From NCBI GenBank assembly GCA_963745975.1, contig CAVUZJ010000009.1, positions 372,001 to 436,000 on the forward strand: 64,000 nt of DNA, read 5' to 3'. Under the pieces are notes generated by a model. That model searched no databases, had not been told where the DNA came from, and was given only the letters and a program-made list of their open reading frames with translations. The position numbers and the translations under genes were made by a program. Positions within the stretch are counted from its first letter, which is position 1. Every line of letters begins with the position of its first letter. Origin of the DNA: JAKAWQ01 sp963745975 (GTDB taxonomy: Bacteria; Pseudomonadota; Alphaproteobacteria; Acetobacterales; Acetobacteraceae). Positions 51,356 through 58,682 of this stretch are shown here, in pieces.

Positions 51356-51796
51356 GTGGCCGCTCCCGAATGCATCTTCTGCAGGATCGTCGCCGGGGAG
51401 GCGGAGTGCCACGAGCTGTACCGCGACGCGGCGACGCTCGCCTTCATGGACATCCATCCCGCCAACGAGGGCCACTGCCTGGTGATCCCGCGCGCTCATT
51501 TCGCAACCGTGTTCGAGATGAAGCCGGAGGCTTTCGCCGCCGTGGGGGCGACGGTCGCGAGGATCGCGCGTGCGGTGAACGAGGCGCTCGCGCCGGGCGG
51601 ATTGAGCCTCGTGCAGGCGAACGGCGCGCTCGCGGGACAGACGGTGCCGCACGTTCACGTCCATGTCCTGCCGCGGCGGGCGGGCGATGATCTCCCGATG
51701 AACTGGGATCGCATGCGCGGCGCCGACCCCGCGCACGCCGATCCCGCCCGCCTCGCCGCCGTGGCCGCGCGCATCCGCGTCCGGCTCGCGCCGTGA
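51356..51796 (+). CDS. HIT family protein (histidine triad hydrolase)
   Basis: 146 residues starting at a GTG (VAAPECIFCRIVAGEAECHE). Histidine triad TVPHVHVHVLPRRAGD with the catalytic middle His, and zinc/N-terminal CIFC. Hydrolyses nucleoside phosphoramidates or dinucleoside polyphosphates, e.g. AMP-lysine. The frame is open upstream, but homology begins at the CIFC motif, supporting this start. Confidence 0.92.
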   Translation: MAAPECIFCRIVAGEAECHELYRDAATLAFMDIHPANEGHCLVIPRAHFATVFEMKPEAFAAVGATVARIARAVNEALAPGGLSLVQANGALAGQTVPHVHVHVLPRRAGDDLPMNWDRMRGADPAHADPARLAAVAARIRVRLAP

Positions 51797-51944
51797 CGCA
51801 TTTTGAAGCCCAGGTCGCGACAATCGCGATCCTTCGGGTCTGAAACGGCCTCCCTGAGCTGCCAGTGGCGCTCGACATGCAATGGATCATACGCGGCAAG
51901 GCGTGAGCCGAAGCCGTGGCGCTGGTGCCGGAAAGGAAGATTTG

Positions 51945-53198
51945 CTATTCGCGCTGCCACACGGCCGAACCGGCCGGGCTGGTGAGCTCGACGTTGCGCG
52001 CGTCAATAACCCGATAGGTTCCCGTGGTGGTCTGGCCGGTCACGGCGGAGGTTGCGCGCCATACCTGATCGGCGAACGCGCAGCTGCCATGGTCCTCGGT
52101 GCGCGCCTCGTAGTGGAAGGTGCCGTTGGGATTGTTCTGGATCGTCAACGTCCAGGTCATGCCGCTCTGCACGATCATTGCCTGCCAGACACCGAGCATG
52201 ACCGGACTGGCCGGGTCGAGTGGGGCGGTCGGGTGCACCGGGCGGAATATCGCGGTTCCGGAGGCGCTCGTCACCGCGATCGCGTCGGAGCCGACAGCAT
52301 GATAAGTGCCCGTGCGCACCTGACCGGTTTTGGCCCCCACCGTGCGGTACGCGCCGTTTGCCCCCTCGTAGGTACCGTCCTCTTCCTGGGTCGTGGTCAG
52401 GCGATAGGTTCCGTCCGCGGCGATGGAGTCCACGTATCGCCAGTCGTATCCATCGATCACCGTGGCGAACTCGAAGGTTCCGACGAGGGCGGGGTCGACA
52501 AGGGCGGTGGCTGGCGGCGGCGGCGGCGCGGGTGCTGCGGGCGACGCAGCTTTCGCCCGAGACGGTGCGGGTGCTGCGGGCGACGCGGCCGGCGCCGGAG
52601 GCCGCACCGGAGCCGGCTCCGATGCGACGTGCGTGAGGGCCGGCGGCCTCCGGGCAACAAGCCACCAGATTCCCGCCCCCGCCGCGCCCGATACGAGAAG
52701 AGCCAGCACGATCATTGCCGCGAGGCGCCGGGCCGGCGGACGAGACGAAGCCGCGAGGGCATCGGCCGGCACCACGATTCGCGGCGGCGTGGGATCGATT
52801 TGCAACAGGGATTTCACGGTTTCGCCAAGCCGCCGCAGATGAGATTCCAGCGGCGGCGTCAGCGCGTCGAGCCAATGGACGGTTCCGATGAAATATTCGA
52901 GCGAACGAGCGGGTGCGATGTCCTGGATGCGCAGCGGGATGATGGGAACCCCTTTGCTTACGGCCCGTTCCACCTCTCGGCGAATCTGCGGCGAGTCGTT
53001 GGCGCTTGCCGAGAAGATCAGGATCATCACCCGGCAATGGTTGATGCCGTCGATGATTGCCTCACCCCATTCCGCACCCGGCGTGATATCGCGCGGCGCA
53101 ATCCAACAGCGGATTCCCGCAGCTTCGAGCGCAGCGCAAGTGGCGTCGGCGACCGCCTTGTCGTGTGTCGAGTAGGTGATGAACGCGTCGTGAGACAT
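51945..53198 (-). CDS. TIR-domain membrane protein with two C-terminal beta repeats
   Basis: 417 residues. Residues 1-130: TIR domain of the bacterial type (DAFITYSTHDKAVADATCAAL, box 2-like WIAPRDITPGAEWGEAI, and SPQIRREVERAVSKGVPIIPLRI, whose Glu75 or Glu77 could be the NAD-hydrolase Glu). About 161-181: one membrane helix. 184-235: Pro/Ala linker. 238-320 and 333-417: two related beta-rich repeats (GTFEFATVIDGYDW.. TGTYHAVGSDAIAVTSASGTA and GVWQAMIVQSGMTW.. TGTYRVIDARNVELTSPAGSA). Topology would place TIR inside and repeats outside the membrane. No partner effector gene is adjacent. Confidence 0.9.
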   Translation of the reverse strand: MSHDAFITYSTHDKAVADATCAALEAAGIRCWIAPRDITPGAEWGEAIIDGINHCRVMILIFSASANDSPQIRREVERAVSKGVPIIPLRIQDIAPARSLEYFIGTVHWLDALTPPLESHLRRLGETVKSLLQIDPTPPRIVVPADALAASSRPPARRLAAMIVLALLVSGAAGAGIWWLVARRPPALTHVASEPAPVRPPAPAASPAAPAPSRAKAASPAAPAPPPPPATALVDPALVGTFEFATVIDGYDWRYVDSIAADGTYRLTTTQEEDGTYEGANGAYRTVGAKTGQVRTGTYHAVGSDAIAVTSASGTAIFRPVHPTAPLDPASPVMLGVWQAMIVQSGMTWTLTIQNNPNGTFHYEARTEDHGSCAFADQVWRATSAVTGQTTTGTYRVIDARNVELTSPAGSAVWQRE

Positions 53199-53384
53199 TG
53201 CGCAAAAAGACTGGGATACTTACGCCATCGCGTCAAGAATGAAACAAGTTGGCGGAGGGCGCCGGCGCTCACCCATCCCGCTCTCGCCCCTTGTTTTCTC
53301 GCGCGATCGAACGCCTCCGGTTACGCCACCTCCGGCGATCGCGCTCTGATCGTTGGCCCGCGCAAGAGAACCCCGTCGGCGGGT

Positions 53385-53900
53385 TCAAGGGCCCGGAGGC
53401 TGGCGCGGCGCGGTGTAGGCGATGAAGCGGAAGATGCGCCAGGCGCCGTCCTGGTCGTGGCGCATCACGTCGATGCCGGGCTCGGTCGTGACAACCGGCC
53501 TCTCCTCGCCGCGGTGCGTGACGCTCAAGGTCCACACCAGGCGGACGACGGCAAGGTCGCCGGAGATCAGGATTTCCTTGATGTCGAGCGCATACTGGAA
53601 CGTCGCCTGGCGGTTCTGCAGGATCCGGCGCAGGCGGTCGCAGAGCTGATTGTAGGTGCCGTCGATGAATGGACCGACATCGAAACGGAGATCGGGCGCG
53701 AAGATGGCGCAGACCCCGTCCGCGTCGCCGCCGTTGAAGGCCGTCATCCATGCGGTCAGCGCGTTGCCGATGGCGTTGGCGTCCGCCTGCCCCGATGGCG
53801 GCGGGCTGGGAGGCGCGGGCTGCGCCGTGGCGGGCGAGAGGGAAGCGGCCAACCCCAAGGAAGCCACGAGAAAAGGCGCAAGGAGCGATCGCGGTGCCAT
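53385..53900 (-). CDS. secreted NTF2-like (SnoaL/DUF4440) protein
   Basis: 171 residues. A signal peptide (APRSLLAPFLVASLGLAASL, cut near ATAQP) precedes an NTF2-like cone: ALTAWMTAFNGGDADGVCAIFAPDLRFD, then VVRLVWTLSVTHRG and GIDVMRHDQDGAWRIFRFIAYT. Such folds bind or isomerise small molecules; no active site can be assigned. It is 7 bp beyond the DUF427 gene on the same strand. Confidence 0.85.
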   Translation of the reverse strand: MAPRSLLAPFLVASLGLAASLSPATAQPAPPSPPPSGQADANAIGNALTAWMTAFNGGDADGVCAIFAPDLRFDVGPFIDGTYNQLCDRLRRILQNRQATFQYALDIKEILISGDLAVVRLVWTLSVTHRGEERPVVTTEPGIDVMRHDQDGAWRIFRFIAYTAPRQPPGP

Positions 53901-53907
53901 GACGGGC

Positions 53908-54189
53908 TCAGGCCACCGCGACCTCTTCCCAGAACCCGAAGCGGTCCCGCACCGGCTCCATCGAGGGGCGCGGCGCCTCGTAGGACCAGGCGACGCGCGG
54001 ATGAAGCGCGCCATCGATCCGCACGCCGTAGAACCGGACGCCGTGCGGGCAGGCACGATCGGACTCGGTCTTCTCGGCGGGCTCCAGCCACTCCATGCGC
54101 ACGGCGGAGCGCGGGAAATACTGGTAGCCCTGACATTCGACGATGTCGTCGCTCTCGGCGATCACGTGGCCATCGAGGCTTGCCTTCAT
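53908..54189 (-). CDS. DUF427 domain protein
   Basis: 93 residues, the usual size. MKASLDGHVIAESDDIVECQGYQYFPRSAVRMEWLEPAEKT matches the DUF427 beta fold, found across bacteria with no assigned reaction. AGGAG lies 8 bp before the ATG. Pairs with the downstream NTF2-like gene; divergent to the GFA gene. Confidence 0.9.
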   Translation of the reverse strand: MKASLDGHVIAESDDIVECQGYQYFPRSAVRMEWLEPAEKTESDRACPHGVRFYGVRIDGALHPRVAWSYEAPRPSMEPVRDRFGFWEEVAVA

Positions 54190-54282
54190 GGGACAACTCC
54201 TGCGGAGGGGTTCGCGAGCCAGGATAGCCATCTCGGGCACGGCTGGCATGCTATCCTTCAGGGAAAGCTCCGGAGGAACGGG

Positions 54283-54759
54283 ATGGCGAACAGCGGCGAA
54301 GGCGGATGCGCCTGTGGTGCGGTGCGATACCGGCTCGATGCCGCGCCGATGTTCGTGCATTGCTGCCACTGCCGCGACTGCCAGCGCCAGACCGGAAGCG
54401 CGTTCGTGATCAACGCGCTGATCGAGACCGACCGGATCACGGTGCTCGCGGCCGCGCCCGAGCCGGTGGCCGTGCCCACGGATAGCGGCCTGCCGCATCG
54501 GATCTTTCGCTGCCCGAGATGCTGGACCGCGGTCTGGAGCGAATATGGCGGGCGGGCGGTGCTGCGCTTCGTCCGCGCCGGCACGCTCGACGAGCCCGCC
54601 TCGCTCGCCCCCGACGTGCATATCTACGTCCGCTCGAAGCTCCCATGGGTGAGGCTGCCGGAGGGCGTTCCGGCCTTCGAGGAATATTACGACGCGAAGC
54701 TCCTCTGGCCGGCGGCCGGCCTCGAACGGCGCCGGGCGATGTACGGCGGGAAGGGCTGA
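54283..54759 (+). CDS. GFA family protein (glutathione-dependent formaldehyde-activating-like)
   Basis: 158 residues. Zinc-binding cysteines: GGCACGAVRY, HCCHCRDCQRQTGSAF and CPRC. These are the CENP-V/GFA fold ligands. The family includes S-hydroxymethylglutathione synthase, but most members are uncharacterised. GGAGG precedes the ATG at 54283. Confidence 0.92.
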   Translation: MANSGEGGCACGAVRYRLDAAPMFVHCCHCRDCQRQTGSAFVINALIETDRITVLAAAPEPVAVPTDSGLPHRIFRCPRCWTAVWSEYGGRAVLRFVRAGTLDEPASLAPDVHIYVRSKLPWVRLPEGVPAFEEYYDAKLLWPAAGLERRRAMYGGKG

Positions 54760-54823
54760 CGGTCCGGGGCGGGGGCGGGCCACCATTATGCCCCATTCGC
54801 CGTTGATTCTGTAAAATAGGGAT

Positions 54824-55009
54824 ATGGGAATCGTCATCCGTCTTGCGGCCCTGGCAGCGCTTTGCGCGCTCACGGGCTGCGGCCTGGTCGCGGCGCCGTG
54901 CCGCGTCACCTCCGCGGGGTTGAAGATCGTGCCCGTCATCGGGCCGGTCGCCGCGGCGACGCCCGACGCCTGCGCCAACGCGATCGACCCGACGTCCACG
55001 CGAAGCTGA
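54824..55009 (+). CDS. small lipoprotein, DUF6726-like
   Basis: 61 residues. Signal and lipobox IRLAALAALCALTGCG (lipidation at the Cys), then LVAAPCRVTSAGLKIVPVIGPVAAATPDACANAID, matching the short DUF6726 lipoproteins of alphaproteobacteria. Function unknown. It lies between the GFA gene and the convergent queA. Confidence 0.85.
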   Translation: MGIVIRLAALAALCALTGCGLVAAPCRVTSAGLKIVPVIGPVAAATPDACANAIDPTSTRS

Positions 55010-55017
55010 GGTCTCCG

Positions 55018-56047
55018 CTAGCGCTCGGCTTGCGGAGCGCGGTGGAGAAGGCAGGCGTCGCCGTAGGAATAGAAGCGGTAGCCGCGCGCGATGGCGTAGC
55101 GGTAGGCGCTCTGCATGCGCGCGGTGCCGGCGAAGGCCGAGACGAGGACGAAAAGGCTCGAGCGCGGCAGGTGGAAGTTCGTGAGCAGAAGGTCCGCCGT
55201 GCGGAAGCGGTAGCCCGGCTGGATGAAGAGCGTCGTCTCCGAATCGTAGGGATGGATGCGCCCCGAAGCGTCGGCGGCGGATTCGAGCAGGCGGAGCGTG
55301 GTGGTGCCGACGGCGACGATGCGGCCGCCCTCGGCACGCGCCGCGTTGATCGCGGCGGCGGCGGATGGCGAGATGTGGCCGCGCTCGGCGTGGAGGCGGG
55401 TTTGCGAGAGATCCTCCGAGCGGAGGGGAAGGAAGGTGCCGGCGCCGACATGCAGCGTGATCGTGGCGGTGAGGATGCCGCGGGCGCGAAGGGCGGCGAG
55501 GAGATCCTCCGTGAAGTGAAGGCCGGCGGTGGGCGCGGCGACGGCGCCCGCGTGCGCGGCAAAAATCGTCTGGTAGTCCCGCTCGTCCGACGGCAGGGGG
55601 CCGGCGGGACGGGCGATGTAAGGCGGGAGTGCGAGGCGCGCGGCGGAGGTGGGCTCGGCGCCGGCAAAGCGAAGGGTGACGCTGCCGTCCGGCGCGCGCA
55701 GAGAGGACCGTCGCCGAGAGGGCGGGCGTGAAGGCGAGCGTGTCTCCGGGATGGAGGCGGCGGGCGTTGCGGGCGAGTGCTGACCAGGAGCCGTCCGGGA
55801 GCGGATGATCGAGGGTGATGGAGACGCGGGCATTGCCGCGGCGCGCGGCGAGAGCGGCGGGGATCACGCGCGTGTCGTTCGCGACGAGGATGTCTCCGGG
55901 CGCGAGGAGGGCGGGAAGGTCGCGGATGGCGTGATCGGCGAGTTTATCGGGCGTGACGAGGAGGAGGCGCGCGGCGCTGCGCGGGTTCGCCGGGTGCTGG
56001 GCGATGCGCACGGGCGGAAGATCGAAGGAGAAGTCCGAGAGAGGCAA
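55018..56047 (-). pseudogene. queA: S-adenosylmethionine:tRNA ribosyltransferase-isomerase, frameshifted
   Basis: QueA makes epoxyqueuosine from preQ1-tRNA and SAM. The N-terminal third (from TTG 56047, MPLSDFSFDLPPVRIAQHPAN.. VANDTRVIPAAL) is in one frame down to about 55700; the rest (DGSVTLRFAG.. AAPTAGLHFTEDLL.. YGDACLLHRA) is in another to the stop at 55018. Removing one base in the run at 55691-55703 joins them into a normal protein of about 343 residues. So either the gene is inactive, or the assembly has an extra base here. A TTG six codons earlier (56065) is an alternative start. All other family motifs are intact. Confidence 0.9.
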
Positions 56048-56068
56048 CGACCAGCGGGCAAGCAAGGG

Positions 56069-56620
56069 TCAGGCGGGTGTCGGGGCGAGGCGGCGAAGGA
56101 GCCGGATGCAGGGAACGCTGAAGAGGAGGGCCCAGGCCTTGCCGACGATCTGGCCGGGCAGGAAGGCGAGGCTGCCGAAGGCGAGCCAGAGGAAGACGAC
56201 GGAATCGATGGTGAGGCCGAGGCCGGCGGAGGCGATGACGGCGAGCATCAGGCGCCGGCGCTGGAGCGGGGTGTAGACCGCGAAGTCGGCGAGCTCGCTC
56301 AGGGTGAAGGCGGCGGCCGAGGCGAGGACGAGCGCGGCGGGGGCAAGGGCGGCGGAGAGGATCGAGCCCGCGGCGATCGCGACCAGGCTCGGCCACGGGC
56401 CGAGGCAGCGCTGCACGACGTCGCGCAGCACGAGGGCGACGCCCACGGTGATGACGCCGGAGGGCGCGAGCAGGCCTGGTGCTACGGGCACGACACACGG
56501 CCCGCGCGGCATGCAGGCGGTGCCGACGTGGACCACCATCCAGTTGGCGAGCGGGATCAGCGCGAGGAAGCCGGCGAAGCAGACGAGCCCGAGGCGGCGG
56601 GCGGAGGCGCGGTCCGTCAT
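56069..56620 (-). CDS. VUT-family queuosine precursor transporter (YhhQ-like)
   Basis: 183 residues with about six helices. The family motif region PSGVITVGVALVLRDVVQRCLG and SELADFAVYTPLQRRR are present; members import preQ0/preQ1. It is at the short end for the family (YhhQ is about 220). Its stop is 22 bp before the QueA reading frame, so transport and tRNA modification are co-transcribed. A palindromic element abuts its start codon. Confidence 0.88.
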   Translation of the reverse strand: MTDRASARRLGLVCFAGFLALIPLANWMVVHVGTACMPRGPCVVPVAPGLLAPSGVITVGVALVLRDVVQRCLGPWPSLVAIAAGSILSAALAPAALVLASAAAFTLSELADFAVYTPLQRRRLMLAVIASAGLGLTIDSVVFLWLAFGSLAFLPGQIVGKAWALLFSVPCIRLLRRLAPTPA

Positions 56621-56857
56621 CTCAGAGGCCGTATGAGAATGCGCTGCGGTTTGCCGGAGGCGCCGAAGGCGCCGGCCGGCGCGGCTTTCGAGAACCGGAG
56701 CGGAGCGGCCTTAAGAGCAGATCGCGCTTGACTGGATTGCGGAGCAATCCAGGAGCGCGTGAATCTGCTCGACCAAACAAAGCTCGGCCGTGAGCACCGG
56801 AAGCGCAGAAAGCCACGCCGGACGACCGCCGCAGTAGCATTCTCGTATGGCCTCTCA
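56621..56857. repeat. 237-bp palindromic element (MITE-like) between two genes
   Basis: Ends 56621-56649 and about 56826-56857 are inverted copies (ctcagaggccgtatgagaatgc versus its diverged complement). Inside are a perfect gcgccggccggcgc (56669-56682) and a nested hairpin 56715-56770 (gagcagat...atctgctc around ctggattg-cggag-caatccag). It fills the whole space from the transporter start codon to the stop codon of the next gene, with no coding frame. The right end supplies the VOC gene stop. Confidence 0.7.
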
Positions 56858-57247
56858 GGCGAGGTAGGAGGCGATCTCGATGAGATTGCCGTCAGGATCG
56901 CGGCAATAGACGGAGGTCATCGGGCCGAGCGCGCCGGTTTTGCCGACCGGCCCCTCTTCGATGGCCACGCCGCAGGATTTGAGGTGGGAGACGATGTCGG
57001 GAGCGGCGATCCCGACGATGAAGCAGATGTCGATGGTGCCGGGGCCGGCGGCGGCGGCGTTCGGATGGAACTCGGCGCCCGCCTGGTGAAGGTTGAGCTT
57101 CTGGCTGCCGAAGCGGAGCGCGGTGCGGCGGTCCGCGCCGAAGGTCTCGCGCTCCATGCCGAGCACGCGCTGGTACCAGGAGGCCGACGTCTCGAGATCG
57201 GCGGCGGTGATCACGAGATGGTCGATGCGGTCGATGGTGAAGCGCAT
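56855..57247 (-). CDS. VOC family protein (glyoxalase/dioxygenase fold)
   Basis: 130 residues, two beta-alpha-beta-beta-beta units. RIDHLVITAADLETSASWYQRVLGM with a metal His, and MTSVYCRDPDGNLIEIASYLA with the C-terminal Glu ligand. Close to YwbC/fosfomycin-resistance-like VOC proteins; the reaction is unknown. Located 37 bp after the ornithine decarboxylase gene, same strand. Confidence 0.9.
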   Translation of the reverse strand: MRFTIDRIDHLVITAADLETSASWYQRVLGMERETFGADRRTALRFGSQKLNLHQAGAEFHPNAAAAGPGTIDICFIVGIAAPDIVSHLKSCGVAIEEGPVGKTGALGPMTSVYCRDPDGNLIEIASYLA

Positions 57248-57284
57248 GGGGAGCTCCGGGCGATCCTGCCGCCCGGTATAGGGG

Positions 57285-58415
57285 TCAGAGGTAATGCTCG
57301 GCCAGAGGGGCGAATCCGTTGAAGCACTGGCTCGCGTAGGTGGTGACGTAGGCGCCGGTGTCGTGGAGGAGGGCGCGGTCGCCCGCGGCGAGCGCCAGCG
57401 GCAGCCGGTATGGCGAGCGCTGGTAGAGGATGTCCGCGCCGTCGCAGGTGGGGCCGGCGATGGCGACCGGGCCGGCCGGCCCATCGTCGTGCGCCGTGGT
57501 GATCCGGTAGCGGATCGCCTCGTTCTCGGTCTCGGCGAGGCCGCCGAAGCGGCCGATATCGAGATAGACCCAGCGCACCGGATCGTCGTGCGAGCGGCGG
57601 CTGACGAGGACGACCTCGGAGGCGACGACCCCGGCGTCGGCGACGAGGCAGCGGCCCGGCTCGATCACCATCTCCGGGAGCGCATTGCCGAAATGGCGGG
57701 TCATCGCGTCCATGATTGCGGTGGCGAAATCATCGATCCCCGGAACGGACTCCCGGTAGCGGGCGGGAAAGCCGCCGCCGAGATTGACCATGCGGAGATT
57801 GACCCCCGCCTCCGTGAGATCGGTGAAGAGCATGGCGACGCGGCCGATCGCGGCCTCGTAGGCAGTCGTGCGCGTCTGCTGGCTGCCGACATGAAAGGAG
57901 AGGCCGCAGGGATCGAGGCCGAGATCGCCGGCGCGCAGCATGAGCTCGCGGGCGAGCGAGAGCTCGGCGCCGAACTTGCGCGAGAGCGGCCAGTCCGCGC
58001 CCTCGTTTTCGACGAGGATGCGGCAATAGACCGCCGAGCCCGGCGCGTTGGCCGCGAGCTTTTCCAGCTCCTCCGCGGAATCGAAGGCGTAGAGCCGCAC
58101 GCCGGCCTCGTGGGCGGCGCGGATGGCGAGCGCCTTCTTGATGGTGTTGCCATAGCTGATGGCGCCCGGCGCGGCGCCGGCGGCGAGGCAGAGGCTGATC
58201 TCCTCGAAGCTCGCGGCGTCGAAGCAGGAGCCGAGGCCGGCCAGGCGCTCGAGCACGGGCGCAGCCGGATTGGCCTTCACCGCGTAGTAGATGCGCGCGA
58301 GCGGCAGCGTGCGGCGCAGGTTGCGAAAATTCGCCTCGAGACGATCGACGTCGAAGACGAGGCAAGGCGTGGCCGGCCCATGGTCAACCAGAAAACGGGC
58401 GATTTTCGGTGTCAT
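57285..58415 (-). CDS. ornithine/lysine decarboxylase, alanine-racemase fold (type III PLP)
   Basis: 376 residues. PLP Lys47 in YYAVKANPAAPVLERLAGLGS, HVGSQQ, GGGFPARY (phosphate site), EPGRCLVADAG, and the catalytic Cys in GPTCDGADILY. This is the short bacterial group of eukaryote-like ornithine decarboxylases, giving putrescine. AGGGAGGT lies 7 bp before the ATG at 58415. Upstream is a leader of about 190 nt with a hairpin next to the ribosome site and two short frames, suggesting post-transcriptional control by polyamine or ornithine. Confidence 0.94.
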   Translation of the reverse strand: MTPKIARFLVDHGPATPCLVFDVDRLEANFRNLRRTLPLARIYYAVKANPAAPVLERLAGLGSCFDAASFEEISLCLAAGAAPGAISYGNTIKKALAIRAAHEAGVRLYAFDSAEELEKLAANAPGSAVYCRILVENEGADWPLSRKFGAELSLARELMLRAGDLGLDPCGLSFHVGSQQTRTTAYEAAIGRVAMLFTDLTEAGVNLRMVNLGGGFPARYRESVPGIDDFATAIMDAMTRHFGNALPEMVIEPGRCLVADAGVVASEVVLVSRRSHDDPVRWVYLDIGRFGGLAETENEAIRYRITTAHDDGPAGPVAIAGPTCDGADILYQRSPYRLPLALAAGDRALLHDTGAYVTTYASQCFNGFAPLAEHYL

Positions 58416-58473
58416 GGCACCGACCTCCCTTTCAGGCCCCGCGTCGGGGCCTCCCTCGGTGAACGTCCGGCTC

Positions 58474-58563
58474 TCAGAGGCGGCGGACGGAGTTGACGAA
58501 ACGGTCGAACGAACCAGCGACGAAGACGAGTTGCCAGAACGCTTGACGTCGTTGCGTAACCAC
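58474..58563 (-). CDS. possible 29-codon leader peptide
   Basis: Starts at GTG 58563 and ends at TGA 58474. It reads MVTQRRQAF then WQLVFVAGSFDRFVNSVRRL, a plausible mix of aromatic and basic residues with GC-rich third positions in its second half. Its end SFDRFVNSVRR weakly recalls the C-terminus of the E. coli SpeFL arrest peptide (NSFDFHFFNAR). No strong ribosome site; the preceding frame ends 5 nt before it, so it could be translated by re-initiation. Confidence 0.35.
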   Translation of the reverse strand: MVTQRRQAFWQLVFVAGSFDRFVNSVRRL

Positions 58564-58568
58564 GAGGG

Positions 58569-58604
58569 TCAGAGGCACGTGCGTTGCTGCGTGGGGCCGC
58601 ACAT
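58569..58604 (-). CDS. possible 11-codon upstream ORF
   Basis: ATG 58604 to TGA 58569, peptide MCGPTQQRTCL, with GAGAGGG 4 nt before the ATG, the best ribosome site in this leader. It stops 5 nt before the GTG of the 29-codon frame. Confidence 0.3.
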   Translation of the reverse strand: MCGPTQQRTCL

Positions 58605-58682
58605 AGGACCCTCTCGCCGGGGTTGCAAGCGAAAATGCGGGCCCGGTTGCAGGCGCGGCCGGCGCGAGCTTACAGAGGATTC

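Larger units (their letters stand above)
58416..58620 (-). promoter_or_regulatory. putative regulatory leader of the ornithine decarboxylase gene
   Basis: On the minus strand the region contains, in order, GAGAGGG, an 11-codon frame, a 29-codon frame, and a perfect hairpin AGGCCCC-gacgc-GGGGCCT (58434-58452) 3 nt before the AGGGAGGT ribosome site. Alphaproteobacterial ornithine decarboxylase genes are known to carry a conserved leader RNA (the speF motif); I infer this may be one, without having its consensus to compare. Confidence 0.5.

Noticed and set aside
51945..53198. A Thoeris or CBASS anti-phage system
   Set aside because: A TIR domain is present, but no ThsA/SIR2, cyclase, nuclease or other effector is adjacent; neighbours are HIT, GNAT, DUF427 and NTF2-like proteins.
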